Assembly (NCBI RefSeq): GCF_019175385.1
Contig: NC_083341.1
Location: 91,972,321 to 92,036,320 of the forward strand
Direction of reading: 5' to 3'
Length of the DNA stretch: 64,000 bases
Source: Lycium barbarum
Taxonomy: Eukaryota; Streptophyta; Magnoliopsida; Solanales; Solanaceae
The notes beneath the pieces were generated by a model. That model was not told the DNA's origin. It worked only from the letters and a program-made list of their open reading frames with translations, and searched no databases. Numbering within the stretch: position 1 is the first letter of the stretch; each line of letters opens with the position of its first letter. Positions 1 through 13,129 of the stretch are shown in pieces. Made by a program: the position numbers and the translations under genes.

Positions 1-1462
1 ACTTCTTAATCTTATTCACGATTTTTACTATGTTTTTAGTTACACTCCATGGACTAGGCGTACTTAACCCTTCACCCTTTTTGATCAATCTTATCCTTAA
101 TATCTCACAAGTTGTCTTATCAATACCTCCATAACTTGGTATAACTCTTTCTCTTCTGTACTTTTGTCTCAATCATACTACTATTCCTTTTAACTGTAGA
201 CTCATCGTAATCTATCCCCACTTATCGACTCAATCGATACCTCAATAAAATGTTCTGTTACGAGTTGCCACCTTTCTCTAAATCATCCCTCAGTATCACA
301 AGCCCTTCCGAATCATCCTAGCATTTCACCAACAACATATGAGATACATGATCCTAGACAGCCCACAAGTTTAAGTTTCCTTCCACAGATTCCATCTCCA
401 ATTAGTTGATTAAGAACTAATAAAATATTACTATGAAGCATCCTCCAACCACCAGCAGAAGAAAACTAGAATCTGACAAGCACCACAGGACTTCTTAGTG
501 CTTGATTCACATAGTTTACTTCCATTTTTGTCCTTGGGTCGTGAGCGAACCATTTAGTTCACAAACTACTTGTCGTGTGCTTTGTACTCTTCCAATAGTG
601 GAACTTAATTGCTGGACGGTTTTGCCCTTTACCCTAGGCCCTTTTTTTCTTTTTTTTTGGGCAAAAATGTGGCCGTAAGGTAGTCTCGTCCATTCAAAAG
701 AATTCTGAATTCTGCTACTCATGTACGCTTCTTTGAAACAAGGTCTCCCAAACAAGAATGATGCCTCTTATGGATGACGTGGGGGTATTTCTTAACTCTT
801 TAGTCCAACATAATAGATTTACCTTGTCGGTATCACCCTTCAAAACACATTATGAACTTATGTCTCATTCTCTTCCTTTTTCCTGTTTCTGGGAAAATTT
901 GGGCAGAGTTTCCTCTGTACTTCTTACTATCCCAGAACCTGCATGCAGGAAATACCAACAATGCCTCACAGGGCCAACATATGTACACATATATCATATC
1001 GTATCATAGCCACACAGGGCTCCCAATTTTAAGTAAAAGGTATAAAGGTGTCAGAACTTACCTCACATATCGCCCCTCGAGACGTACCTGATCCTTTGAC
1101 GATCTGTTCTGTTATACTTTCCTACCCAACTCCTCTTTCATCCTCCAACTTCACGTTTCAATCATGTTTCAATATTCTTACCTTATCCGACATGCCTCTT
1201 TCGCACCATTGCTTACCTACGTACTGTGTAGCTTCTAATATCATCGGTCGCTTTCATCTGTCGATGTCGTTCTTCAGCTGAAATCAAAGGTTAGTATAAC
1301 GAATTTCATTTCCTATGACTGGGCTCTATCGCACGATCCTAGATATGAAAGAAAGGTAACATCCTAGATGTCCTGTAGCTTCCTGTTTATAGATGTGGTG
1401 CACAACACACCGATAAACAAGACTCTACTAGACATGGTCTGTAGACACTCCGAGGATGAACT
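1..1462 (-). mobile_element. Internal 5' region of a minus-strand gypsy-type element, non-coding
   Basis: This stretch lies directly downstream, on the minus strand, of the primer-binding site at 1463-1474. The part from about 1300 to 1460 resembles, in reverse complement, the leader after the primer-binding site of the Tekay-like element near 18015-18160; both contain blocks about a bulged palindrome and the words for a CTCTACTAGACA-like run. I find no gag-like reading frame in it; the short open frames are chance. It may be the inside of a large non-autonomous derivative or a badly decayed internal domain. Confidence 0.5.
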
Positions 1463-1474
1463 GCTCTGATACCA
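1463..1474 (-). other. Primer-binding site (initiator Met tRNA), minus strand
   Basis: The plus strand reads GCTCTGATACCA, the reverse complement of TGGTATCAGAGC, which is the standard plant initiator-Met tRNA primer site. It lies four bases from the LTR end at 1479, the usual spacing. Confidence 0.8.
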
Positions 1475-1478
1475 CTTT

Positions 1479-4109
1479 TGTCACGACCCAATCCCGTAGG
1501 CTGTGACTGGTGCCCGACCTGGACACCCGTATACATACCTATCAGATATAGCCACAATGAAACTATGACAATACGGAAACTTGTAAAGGAACTGCAAAGC
1601 TCGTAACATCGTCACATATACATATACTTCCAGATCACTGTCTCCTGAGGAGTCACAACTAATTATATCACGAAATAATACGCAAGCCGACAAGGCTGCC
1701 ATCACATATCAATATCATATGCAAGCCTACAAGGCTGCCACTATAGACAAACATCATACCACAGCACATCGTATAGACACAGCTTAACAGAACCCATACA
1801 CAACCCACACATATGTCTACAGACCTCTAAGAGTACGAATAGCGAAATATGACGGAACAGGGCCCCGTCGTACCCCTGGATAACATATACATAAATATAT
1901 CATAAGATTCAAACTAAAAGTCTAGACTCCGGAACAACGGAGCTCTCCAAGACAACAGAAAGGGAATCCTAAGCTGGCGGATCACCAGAGTGAGCATCTG
2001 CACCTGCGAGCGTGAAACGCAGCCCCCCGAAGAAAGGGGGTCAGTACGGAATATGTACTGAGCATGTAAAGCATGAAATACCATAAACAGGATCATATCT
2101 GAAATAAAGAGTACAGAAAACGAGTACAATAACCAGAATACCAAAATACTTACCTTTGAAACATAAATCATGCATGTCATTATCATATATCGTATCCGGC
2201 CCATTATGGGACTCGGTGAACATGGTCGCCACCCCGTCTTTGGCGCCACAACACAGCATACTCCAGAATATAGCATAACTCTGTAACACAGCATAACTCC
2301 ATAACACAGCATAACACCATAACACAGCATAACGCCATAACACAGCATAACACCATAATATATATATAGATACCGTACCCGGCCCTCTAGTGAGGGACGC
2401 GGTGAACAATGCAGTGAAACTATGCACGATAACATACCCGGCCCGGGACTCGGTGAAAGACATATTGAGGCATGCACGAGCAGAGTAGTGAGAAACCATA
2501 TGCAATTTAAAACATTATCAAGACTCAAACAGAATAAGAAGAAGGGATTAACACCTGAGTATCAATAGCGACAACCATATCAAATATCCCTCGACTGTCA
2601 TCATAAATAATATCAAAAGAGCCTTAGGAATCGTGGACACATGTCAATATAGTATGAAATAGCTTATAGGAGTCAAGGACATCAGTTATCGTAGAGTTTC
2701 TAAGAATAGGAATTCATATATATCGACTACTATCCAATGTATAGGAAACTGAAGAGGGAAGCTCAATCACTTGAGAATTTTAATATCAAGAAGTGAATAA
2801 GAATCATAAAAATCCCTCAAAGCTTATGAATTGAATTACCCCAAAGTTCATATCAGTCATCACTTAAGTCTAAGACATGCCAAAAGAAAGAAGGGATAGC
2901 TTTACATACCTGTTAGCGGTTATTCGTAACTCGTTCGTCTCGTCGCTCTTTTAGCCTATTTAATATAAGAGTAACGTTATCGTTAGTAACTATATTTTCT
3001 AGTTCACGAATATATAGCCCATTTCTTATAGAACCTATATTTCATCTTATATATTCTCGTTTAGGGTTTTCTATTAGTTAAAGACTTAACGAAAATCGGG
3101 CAACGTTTCCCCTATATATTCGCCTAACCCGAATTTACAATTACCCTCCTGCTAACATAGAAATACCAACAAGAAAGATATACATATAAAATTCTTACCA
3201 TTCAGCCCATAACAATTCTAACAACCCAACAATCCTTCTTAACCCTTTTCAATCCACAATTTCGCATAACAATGATTCCATGCAATTTTCTTCTTCCAAT
3301 TTTGTCCAATCCAATTTTAATAATTCCAATACAATAATATTAACACAATTACACCACAAAATAGGAAAATCTTACCTAAATTTTCTCGGAGGAATTTCTG
3401 CACTTAATTGCTCCAATTTCACAATTTCTTCTTCCTCAATTCAATATCCAATGTTGCTATCACCTCCTTGAACATGTAGAACATCTTTGGGGCTTAATTT
3501 TTTTTTTTTTATATAGTGAACTGCCATGGCCGTGAGTTGCCATGGCAGCCATGGTTGTTGCTTCTTTGAATAGATACAAGGTTTCTATTATAAAGGAGTA
3601 GATATCATGTTGCTGCTAGGGAAATAGGAATAACGTGGTTGATGGAAAATTGAAATCATTTTGCTACAATTGTTAAACACAAAGAATAACCAAGCAGCAA
3701 TCTTTCCTCTATGTTTTTAATTGAACGAAAATGGAAGTTGCTATATGTTTTCCTTCAAAAGTGATAAGGATTAATATGATTAGGTGTCCCTCCACTAGCC
3801 ACATGTTGGGTGGTGGACGTGTCCCCTTTTGACATGTAATGCCACCATTTTAATTATCTAATGTCATGTGGCAACTTTCCAATAGTACGTATTTATTTAA
3901 TCCCACTTAATAATCTAATCATGGTTAATTAATTCCTAATCTCCAATAATAATATTTTTACACTAAATAAAATTTATAAACAATTTATGTTTTAATTAAG
4001 ATTGAAAATTAAAGGTTTATATTTTTTTTTTGTCCGAAAATGATTCTACCTTTAACTTGGGTCAATTTGCTTGCGAATAATTTGACGTATAAATATACGG
4101 GGTATAACA
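1479..4109 (-). repeat. Gypsy-type LTR, minus orientation, 2.6 kb
   Basis: On the minus strand this LTR starts TGTTATACCCCG and ends GGTCGTGACA, so it has TG..CA ends. A primer-binding site touches its left edge (1463-1474) and a polypurine tract its right edge (4110-4124). Both sides are therefore internal element sequence, and it is not a solo LTR. It belongs to the same broad family as the solo LTRs at 47242, 53655 and 57008. Inside are an 18-bp tandem array (about 2250-2357) and the conserved stem-loop (about 1993-2065). The long reading frames here come from the tandem array and are not genes. Confidence 0.8.
2250..2357. repeat. 18-bp tandem repeat in LTR
   Basis: About five copies of an 18-bp unit of the form CAGCATAACACCATAACA with small changes. 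The array sits in the same part of the LTR where other family members carry longer, hairpin-rich tandem repeats. Confidence 0.75.
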
Positions 4110-4124
4110 TCCTTCCCCCCTTTA
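4110..4124 (-). other. Polypurine tract, minus strand
   Basis: In reverse complement this is TAAAGGGGGGAAGGA, directly before the LTR start. An imperfect palindrome (4126-4145, AACATTCG-TCCT-CGAATGTT) lies just upstream of it on the minus strand, as in the Tekay-like element at 23132-23153. Confidence 0.75.
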
Positions 4125-5735
4125 GAACATTCGTCCTCGAATGTTAAACTGATTCTGAATTCCCAATACTTCCTCAAGTGTTCTTTCTATTTAATTATGC
4201 TCTTCACATACTTCTTCCATCGGTCGATTTTCTATAATTCATTATAATGCATTCCAGGCCTCTACACAGTCATTCCTGTAATATCTCCTCTTTCTGTTGT
4301 TTTCCGAGGTAATAATTTCACGTCATTGCCTTTACTCTCCTCTCTACTTCGCAGTCCGTTGTCAGTTGTATTGCTCTTCCGCTGAATCCTTACTTTCTTC
4401 TTGGGCTTCTCCTATAGTTATCTCCTTGAGGTATCGTTTCTTTTATCTTACCTCTCAATCTTTAAATAAGCCTTTTATAACGCGTAGATGTCCCTCGTCG
4501 GTTTATTAGACTTAATATCCCTGGAGTATCGCATGCCTCTGGTAACCTGTGGACCCTTCGTAGGGTTTACGAGTAAAATGAAATTTCCCAGAGGGTAACA
4601 TTTTTGTACTCCAATATCCTTGCTTTACTCCGCTGTCACAGTCCGTACTCTGGAATCCTCAGCATCATGTGTCACATTCTGACTTTCTTTTAAAGGTCTT
4701 TAACTATCATTTGCTTTTATTTCTTGATCTCAATTTTTAGGGTTGTCTATCAAATAGCGCTAGGGTTCCCTCATATCACAACTTTACTATCATCCCGTAA
4801 CTAATAACCTGCTTATTCTGATCGTCTCGGTTAAATCATTTCATAATTTCCTTTACTGTAACTGGCCATACTTTAGGCATATTGTTTCGTGTCGTTTCTC
4901 TATTTTGATTCAAACTCTTCCATTGCCCCTTTTACCCAAATTTTCTCTTAGTTCTCCTGTTACGCATCCTATTGCAATCTTTACACGAGTATGTGTAGGT
5001 GCTCAAGTTTGCCCAAAAAATTCCTTAGCGTTGTCTCGCTAGTCTTTATGCAGACCCTATATTCTTCTCTTATCTCTCTCAATAGATATCAAGACTATAC
5101 TATGGCTTTTGCCCTCCGTACTAATCATATCTTGTAGTTTTGCCTTAAACCATCTTACACCTTTCTTTGATGTACCCAAAATATTGCAACCGCATTGTTG
5201 TAACTGAATTCTTACTCTTCTTATTAAGTACTCACTTGGTCTCGTCCTTAACATACAAATATTTTTAGGTTGCATAACTATTCTTGTACAATTTATACAA
5301 AGTGCATCCACTCTTAGTCATAATCTTTCCTTCTCCTGGTTCATTCTGCTCTACATATCTTATTTTTACTAAAAACTCAGTTGTGGTATATCTTGTCATG
5401 CTTCTTTCCCTTCCTTTATTCACCATTTGATTTCCTTATATCCTATTATAGGAGATTTCCTACCCATTTCCTATGCTACTTCTAAGTTATAGTATCATTA
5501 GCAAGCAACCCCATTGCCAACGTCTTAACCTCTAATCCAGTATAGCCTTGCTATCCCTCATAATATCCTTTTAAGTTACTCGTTGCCATTTTCTTGTCGT
5601 ATTCTTCCTTTTTATAAGCCTCCACCTTATGATGTCATATTGTCCAAGGTCTTTACCAATAATCCTCAGCACTGTCTCAAATACCGTCTTGGCTTCTATC
5701 TGTTTATTGATGGCCTTCAAATCTCACTAATTAGT
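4125..5735 (-). mobile_element. Internal 3' region of a minus-strand gypsy-type element, non-coding
   Basis: Sequence upstream of the polypurine tract on the minus strand. It is pyrimidine-rich on the plus strand and holds no recognisable reverse transcriptase, integrase or chromodomain reading frame, unlike the equivalent part of the element at 15040-25045. It is therefore either a non-autonomous derivative or decayed. It ends at the assembly gap. Confidence 0.45.
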
Positions 5736-5924
5736 NNNNNNNNNNNNNNNNNNNNNNNNNNNNNNNNNNNNNNNNNNNNNNNNNNNNNNNNNNNNNNNNN
5801 NNNNNNNNNNNNNNNNNNNNNNNNNNNNNNNNNNNNNNNNNNNNNNNNNNNNNNNNNNNNNNNNNNNNNNNNNNNNNNNNNNNNNNNNNNNNNNNNNNNN
5901 NNNNNNNNNNNNNNNNNNNNNNNN
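5736..5924. other. Assembly gap (189 N)
   Basis: A run of N. The sequence changes character across it, from minus-strand gypsy internal DNA to the 3' end of a plus-strand Tat/Ogre-like element. The true distance and order are unknown. Confidence 0.99.
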
Positions 5925-6173
5925 TTATCTTGGGACATCCCGAGATAGCTTAAAGAAAATCTTTGTTTCACAGTCCTCATAGATTCAGAACTACAAACGG
6001 CCTGAATTCTCATTTAGCCCGAGATATGTAGGAAGCCCAGAAGTTAGGGTCCGACCATACTTTCGAAATATTGTGAAAAAGGGCTATAGTCTCTGCTATT
6101 TGGTGAAAATTAGGTTTGTCAAATTCGTAGCTCAAAGATGGCCTTGCGGTCCTTGAACTTCGAAGGGGCAATT
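5925..6173 (+). mobile_element. 3' internal remnant of a Tat/Ogre-like gypsy element
   Basis: It contains a block (about 5990-6040) with GGCCTGAATTCTC followed by GATATGTAGGAAGCC. This is close to the GGCCTGATTC and GATACGTAGGCAGCC pattern common before the 3' LTR of plant Tat/Ogre elements (recalled, not searched). A short purine stretch (GAAGGGGCAA) then leads into the LTR start at 6174. No coding frame remains. Confidence 0.5.
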
Positions 6174-9100
6174 GTTAACACCTAATTTTCATCACGTAGA
6201 ATGAATACTTTAATTTTTATATTTCTCGAGTCCAAGACGGAGCAAGGATGCCCTTAAAAATTTTAAAAAAATAAAATCCGACAAAATTGTAAAAAATTGA
6301 CGTTTAATTATTATTTTCATAAAATTAACAATTACAAGAAATTACGAGTTATTTACTTTTACAAATTTGGTTTAAAGAGAATATACGCATCCCGCTCCGT
6401 CTAGCTCGGGAAAATTGTTAATCAAGATAACGTATGAATTACTGCTCATTTTGACCGCATTTTTCACACTTTTAAATGTTCTCCGGAACTATATCACTAT
6501 TAGACTCATTTTAAGGCTAGTTTTTAAATTTTTAATTAGCCTAAAATAATTATTTAGTTGGTTATACGTTGTTTGTATTAGTTGGTTATTAATTGATCTA
6601 AATTAAGAGGGAAGGGGGGGGGGGTTAAAATTTAACATTTAAAAGTTTGAGGGGGATTTGTTTAAAAAAAAGGATGAAAGTTTGTAAAATACAAACTTTC
6701 ACCCCCCATTTCTTATTTTTAGCCAAGCCCGATCCCACGTCTCTTTATCAGGCGATGAAAAGGAACCTCTAGGGTTCCCCCTCCATGGTTGATTCCATGG
6801 ACATTCTCGTCGGATTTTTGAGGCGTTTTGTCCTAAATCATGAGTACTCGTCATTTAAAGGTTTATTTTTCTTTGAATATTACGTTAAATGCTCGATTGA
6901 CTCATTTTTTGGGGATGTTCTCCGAGTTTTGCTGTGATAGAGTTGCCATGGGCGATACCTCGAGTCCTTAGCCATCTTGTGCACTCTATCACATGGAAGC
7001 AAACACCCATAGGGGAACTTTCCGATTTGGGTACGGTTTAAGGGTTTCTATCCTACCTTTTAACGATTTTGTTAAAATTCGTTGTTATTTGTCCTATTTG
7101 ATGACTAGGTATACTACTCTGTTGATTTTGAATTTTACTAGAGTTTTGCTTAAATTTTTTTAGTATAATTAGCTGTATTTTGTTGTATTGTGTGATGTGT
7201 ACCATTTCTGATTGGTCATGGTACTAATTGTGGTAATTTGTTGAAGAATTCTGTTGTCCTTAGGAAAAATTCGAATTGTTTGAATTTTAAGGTTTAGGAT
7301 TTGAGAGGGAATATGTGGAAAATGATTTTATACCCCCTTTTCCCCTAAACCCTAGGGGATTACTATAAATAGCAGGCCATATGGCTATAGGAGAGGATCC
7401 TTCTTTCCTTTTCCGAAAATTCCTAAGCTGGAAACAACACTAAGTATCCTAGCCTACAAAAATACAATACATATACATAAGTATACCATTGAAATACTAT
7501 ATACTTTTCATCAAAAACCATAATATATACTACTATCTTTTATATATGGAGAACACATGAAGTTTTGAAAATAAAGGGGCTTGTCATCAAGGTGTTAACT
7601 ATTGGTGTTTGAAGTTTTGATTCCAATCCCCATTTTGATCTTTAGGTTTCCCCCTAAAAAGGTAATATCTTTATTCTATCCTATTTATATCCTATTCTAC
7701 TTTACTTACATGTATTAGTATGTATTTATGGTTGTTTTCAGTATGTTTTGATTACTGTTTTTCATAATATTAAAGTTGATTATGATGTGATGGTGTTGAT
7801 ATTATGGGGATTCAGGGAATTCTAGTGTTGATTATATGATGTTGTCACCTTAAATGAGTAAAGAATATAGAGAAGGGCATGTCTTATGTCACATTATTTT
7901 GTTCCATAGATTACAACTTGTTTGTGAGCTATTAAGTAAGTTGCCCATGTTATAATGATGTTGTGATTGATAGTTTCTAGTGTTGACTAAAAGAAGTTGA
8001 TGTTTTAAAATTTAGTTTGTGATTACTGTTATATTGAAATTTAAGGTATGAATATGGCATATGACTTGAGAGGTTCTGTGTTGTGTTGAAGGTTTTGGAG
8101 TGTTGTTTTTCCTAGATTATGCTACCATTTCATTGGTTTTTTAGCTTTTTTCAAAGTTTCTTGGTATGTGAAGAATTATCACCCTGGTCTAAAAACTATG
8201 TTGGAACTAAATTGGACTGATTATCTTTGCTTGTTGTTGATGGCTGAAGGTAGGCTTAAAAAATGGCATTAGATGTTTTGAGAATATTTAAGAGTCTTTA
8301 GGGAGAAACTGGATTAAAATAATTTTAAAAATGTAGGTAGTATATGCCTAGATCTATTTGTGTATTTCTATTAACCTCTTGTTGGCTTTGAAACCAAGGT
8401 TGGGAACCTGATGTGTGTTTGATCTTGAAGTGCCCTTTAAAGGTTGTTGTAAACTTGAAAATGATCTTAAAACTTGGAGGTATTGTCCTGTGTGATTCTG
8501 TGTTGCCTTGTCCATTTTTGAACTAGAAAGTGATCCAAACCCCCTCTTGTGAAGTTTATTTTGAATCCATCTTCATAATCTGCTATTGTTGTTTCCAATA
8601 TTTGTCATATGAACTTAAAAAATGGTTTTCAAACTCTTAAAAAAAGCTAGTATGTTGAAGACTTTTTTGTTTCTTTTCCGAAAAACTATTTGCTTGGACT
8701 TTGGATGTTGGTATGAGAACTTTGCTAGTCCTGAGAATTTTTAAAGGGGATTTTGACCTCCTTGTTCTTTACTCTGTGACTTTTAAAGATTTAGGAGAGG
8801 AGTTATAGTCTTGTGGTTACTACTTGTTTTCTCTTGTACAGTGAATTGCCTTTTTAAATCCAGTTAGTTATTTGAAATCTAAAAATGCTTTTTTTTTTAA
8901 TTTGCCTTGTTGAATCATGAGACTGATAAGTTGGATACTTGTTTAAAATAAGGGACTTAAAGACTTGTGACTTGCCTTGTTAGTTTTTTTTTTTTTTTTT
9001 TTGGGAACCTAGAAGTCTGAACATTGTTAATCCTGCTTTTTCCTAAAAATTTTGTTAAGAGGTTTGTGACTTCCATTTGACAGTGGCATTGCTCACAGTT

Positions 9101-10740
9101 TTCTTGATCCTCTTTGCCTAACATTATCACCTAATTGACTAAGTACAGGGATTCTGAAACTAAATATAATGATAGCTCAAGACATTCTTTCTCTTTCATT
9201 CTAGGTATCTGATTTTTAAAACTTGTTTTGTTTGTCCCCTACTTACTGCATTAGCTATTCTATGCTTTGACAAACTAGGACTAAACTAAAAAAAAGGTAG
9301 CATGTACTTTCTTTGTTTGTCATATGGGCACTTGACTTAGAAAAATTTGAGAATAAAATAGCTTGGGTTTGTTATTGGGCCTGTTATCCGCACTTTTGAA
9401 ACTTGGGCGGCATTTCTTTTGGTCCTTTATGCCTCCTTACGGGTTCCTACACTTAGCCTTTGGGCTCAGTCTTAGGCCTTTCTTTTATGATGATGTTTAT
9501 AGTTTTTGGTCATTAATAAATATGGGCTTGACCCAAGTCAATGCAATTAATCTTTTGGCTTTGTAATTTATTTAGCTCTTAGCTATGTTGAGTAATATAC
9601 CAATATTGTGTATATCTGTTTGTATCCTTGTCCACCCAAACACGTTGGTGAGCCCCCACGAGGCCCACTAACGTATCAAGATTGAGTCGACAAATTCGGA
9701 GCAAAAATAAAATATATGTATGGACTTAGGGACCAACTTGCATAATACCTTCGTTTGGGCTTGGTCGGCCAAAAATCCTTACTCTTTACTTTATGCAATT
9801 TAAATTCGTATTTGTGCCTTTAAATTCAATATGTTGGAACCCTTATATGATTGTCATACAATTTGGAGTCACTAAAACTGATTTCTTTTACTAAGTTCAA
9901 ACTCGTGTAGAAATTAAAAAAAAAAAGGGGGACCGAGAGATTGTTTTGGACTCGGAACGCTGGACTTGGAAAAATTACTGGACTGAATTGACACTATTGA
10001 AACTTTGGGGGACTGAACGGCCTGGGACCGTTTTGGACTGTTTTAAAACTTATGGACTGATTTTGGACGTTCTAAACTAGTGTAAATATGCATAAAAATA
10101 GATTAAATTTGGCTAAATAAAGAATATGATTGATACATTAAAAATAAATAACATAGTATAATCAATTACAGTATATATAGTATGATAGTATGTTAAAACT
10201 ATTTTTCATAAAACTATTTTCATAAACTTAAAATACTTTTTTTCAAAAATCTTTTTGGGTGGACTTACGTGGAGTCCTACCAAGGCTAAGAGCCTTTGGG
10301 TATTAGCGTAGGTGTTCAAATCTGACACCCACACTCAATTATGAGCAGAATTATACTTCGACGGTTTCTTAAAAGATAAATTTCTTGCATGTAAATGACA
10401 CCCTTTTAGTGCAGAAATCTAGACTTAAGCAATTTTTGTCCAAAACAATTTATAATCATAAGGTAAATTATTAGAACCCGTAGGTAAACCGCAATTGAGC
10501 GGATCCTTAATACCGGGGTGCCTAACACCTTCCCCGGTGGATCACCAGAACCCTTACCCATACTTTGGTAGATTAGGTTTCTTTTAAATAATTTTAAATG
10601 AAGGCTTTTCGGACTGGTTTTCCTAATTTCCTAAAAATTAGGTGGCGACTCTAAAACGTGTCCTTTAGAGCACCATTAAGTGGTTGGCAGGTTTTTTGAC
10701 TTTCCCGGTACAATTCACAACCGTACTTCCCCCGGGACAC
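6174..10740 (+). repeat. Very long Tat/Ogre-like LTR (right edge approximate)
   Basis: It begins TGTTAACACCTAATTTT after a purine tract. A TATAAATA box sits at 7364-7371. Near 10515-10540 is GGGGTGCCTAACACCTTCCCC, a hairpin word typical of Tat/Ogre-type LTR 3' parts, followed near 10650 by GGTGGCGACTCT, also typical. The length of about 4.5 kb is high but fits Ogre-type LTRs. The right edge is uncertain; CCGGGACA near 10735 is my best guess. No second copy is visible to fix the ends. Short frames such as the one at 9363-9566 are not supported as genes. Confidence 0.5.
7364..7371 (+). promoter_or_regulatory. Probable LTR TATA box
   Basis: TATAAATA about 1.19 kb into the Tat/Ogre-like LTR. A GC-containing stretch and a leader-like segment (AGCAGGCCATATGGC) follow. 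This is a plausible U3/R border for the element's own transcription. Confidence 0.45.
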
Positions 10741-10940
10741 CTCCCTCCTTTTATGAGGTATGCGCGAGCCGGTTAAACTTAGAAATTCCCAATGCCCGCT
10801 ACAAGTAGCATGATAGAATGAACGAAGGGGAAACTTATAGATGTCCTATAGCCTCTTGCGGATGGGTACGGGCGTCATCGTACCATTCCAAAAGACTCTA
10901 CTGGACATTTGCTCTTGTACTTATGAGACCGGTAACTTAG
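10741..10940 (-). mobile_element. 5' internal remnant of the gypsy element at 10955-13129
   Basis: On the minus strand this follows the primer-binding site at 10941-10952. It keeps a leader similar to those of the other gypsy elements here, with words such as ACTCTACTGGACA and GAGGCTATAGGACAT in the reverse complement (compare 18050-18100). It breaks off against the Tat/Ogre-like LTR near 10740, so gag and pol are lost. Confidence 0.5.
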
Positions 10941-10952
10941 GCTTTGATACCA
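10941..10952 (-). other. Primer-binding site (initiator Met tRNA), minus strand
   Basis: The plus strand is GCTTTGATACCA, the reverse complement of TGGTATCAAAGC, a common plant variant of the initiator-Met primer site. It lies two bases from the LTR end at 10955. Confidence 0.75.
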
Positions 10953-10954
10953 AC

Positions 10955-13129
10955 TGTCATGACCCAACCTACGGGCTGTGAGGGCACCTACCATATTACT
11001 ACTTAGTAGGCGAATCCTTACTAACTAACCCAGTATCCAAATAGTTTTTATTAACAATAAAATACTTAATGATCACAAATTGAAAGTAAATACTCATGAA
11101 GACTATGTTATTGATACAAGAAAACTGAAAATTCCCAGGATCTAGTCTAGACATGTACAAGATCTCCTATTACACAAGGATAAACAAATAAACGACGCAG
11201 CCTCTGCCTGGAGTGAGATGAGCAAGGCTGTAGGAAGATGTCCGGTAATCCACAAGGAGAAACTTCATCTTAAAACCTGCCACACATCTACATCCAAAAA
11301 GGATGTAGCAAGAGTAATATCAGTACACCACACATACTGGTAAGCATCATAGGTCGACTTAGATTAGTTCACGCAACACAATATAAGATCAACAAGATAA
11401 GCAAATAAGTCAACGTACGCTCTCAGGATTCCAAATATAGATAGTTACCCCCCCTACAAACTCACCTCTCTGACTCTAGTTACCTCGGTCCTCTTATCCT
11501 CACTGTGTTACTGGTTGTTTGACTAGCCAAGTGTAATTCTATTTCGTATGTCCCTTTTTGGGCCAATTAATTGAGTCATACCTCCCCCAATTTCACAAAA
11601 GTCTACTTCCTAATTATTAGTCTTAGAGCTTTCTATCCGGTTCACTCACTCAGATATGATATTTCCACGGCATATACTCACCACACTTTCGCTACGCTAC
11701 TGGAACTCTCTAGGTCCATCAAATTAAATACAAAACTCTGAAACTTAATAATTCATTCTTACGCCAACACCTTCTTAAATGGTCAACACCTCAAACAGTA
11801 CGACACGATTACAGGGGTTGCACAACACAATGTGATAGACTAACAGCATATAAATAGGAGGATATGAAGGTATGAAATGTAATGTAATGAAAATGTGTGC
11901 GAAGACCAAATACACGCTATACACACATGCTACTGATGTCATTTCCCAGTAGTCATGACCTACAGGGGACCCATGGTGTCCATGTACCACTCGTTCTGGA
12001 TCCATTCCTCGGACCCGAGTAACATTCAAGGCCTCATCCTCACCCCTGGTCAAATGTGCCTTATCACATATGTAAATATGCTTACCTTTCCATTACAGTC
12101 AATGATCGGCAGCCAAATAGTACCTCATATTCAACCCAACTCGGCCACACAATCGGGATACACAACCGGCACTTACATAGACTTTCTGCTCCATGTATTA
12201 CCTCATAACCACATGCAATTTATACAACAATGCTAATGAATGAACACAATGTCATGAAATATGCCTTTGGCGGAGTACACTATTATGCCTTTTTTTCAAC
12301 TCACCCAGTGCAACCATTTTATATTAACAAGATTGAACAGCCATAATGAATATTACGAATTTACTCGACAATCAATGCGGAAATTACATATACGTGGGAA
12401 TAATACTCTAGCTTCGGGATAACCCTTCCTAACCAAGAAAAATAAGCACTTCCTATCCCGTAACGCAAAACATCAACAATTGTAGTGCTTAGTACTCAAA
12501 TACATACTCGTTCTTACCCTAGTTACCATATACACCTAACTTCCATTAAATTATGAAAATATCCATCCAAACTCCGTGTCCAAAGACCTAATCATGAAAT
12601 ATCCCATCAACTCTACATGTGTATACGACTCACTAATTAAAGTCTAACTCAAGTAAACCATAACATATCTCGAAGAAGAACAACTATTTGAATTTCCATG
12701 AAATCCTCGCCCTCCTAGCCCTTATCCGAATCCATGAGAGATGATAGTTGTAGGGAGTGATTTGGAGAATGTTGAAGGAGCCTTTTTTTCTTAGTGTCAA
12801 GGGTTTTTCTTTAGGTAAAACCTAATAGTAGCCTTGGAGGGTCTTTTATTAGAAAGAAGGGTGAAATATAAAACTGAGTACAGAAAAATATGCCCATTGA
12901 TCCACTGTGGTGGACATCAAGTTAACTATAGTGGGACCGCTGTGGCTGTACTCTGGCCACTATAGCGGACGAACCTCTACCCGGGCCCACGATTTTTAAC
13001 TTTTCCTGAAACTGATTTTCCCCATTATTAATCGTTTAAACACCCCATGGGGCTTACCATTTAAGATCGTAGGCTTAGACTGGGCATGAGTTCATGAAGT
13101 ATTAAATAACAACCGGATGGGTCGTTACA
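10955..13129 (-). repeat. Gypsy-type LTR, minus orientation, 2.2 kb
   Basis: On the minus strand it starts TGTAACGACCC and ends GGGTCATGACA, giving TG..CA ends. The primer-binding site abuts the left edge, so this is the 5' LTR of an element reading leftward; its partner LTR is not found. The right edge cuts the MULE transposase sequence. A stem-loop at 11288-11308 (CTACATCC-AAAAA-GGATGTAG) matches the position of the structural module in the other LTRs. Near 12900-12970 are repeated ACTATAGTGG/CCACTATAG-type words resembling the palindromic leader arrays of the other gypsy LTRs. Confidence 0.7.

Noticed and set aside
1914..2528. A 204-residue minus-strand open frame
   Set aside because: It lies wholly inside the LTR at 1479-4109; its repeated residues come from the 18-bp tandem array.
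5583..6013. Open frames crossing the N run
   Set aside because: They exist only because the gap translates without stops.
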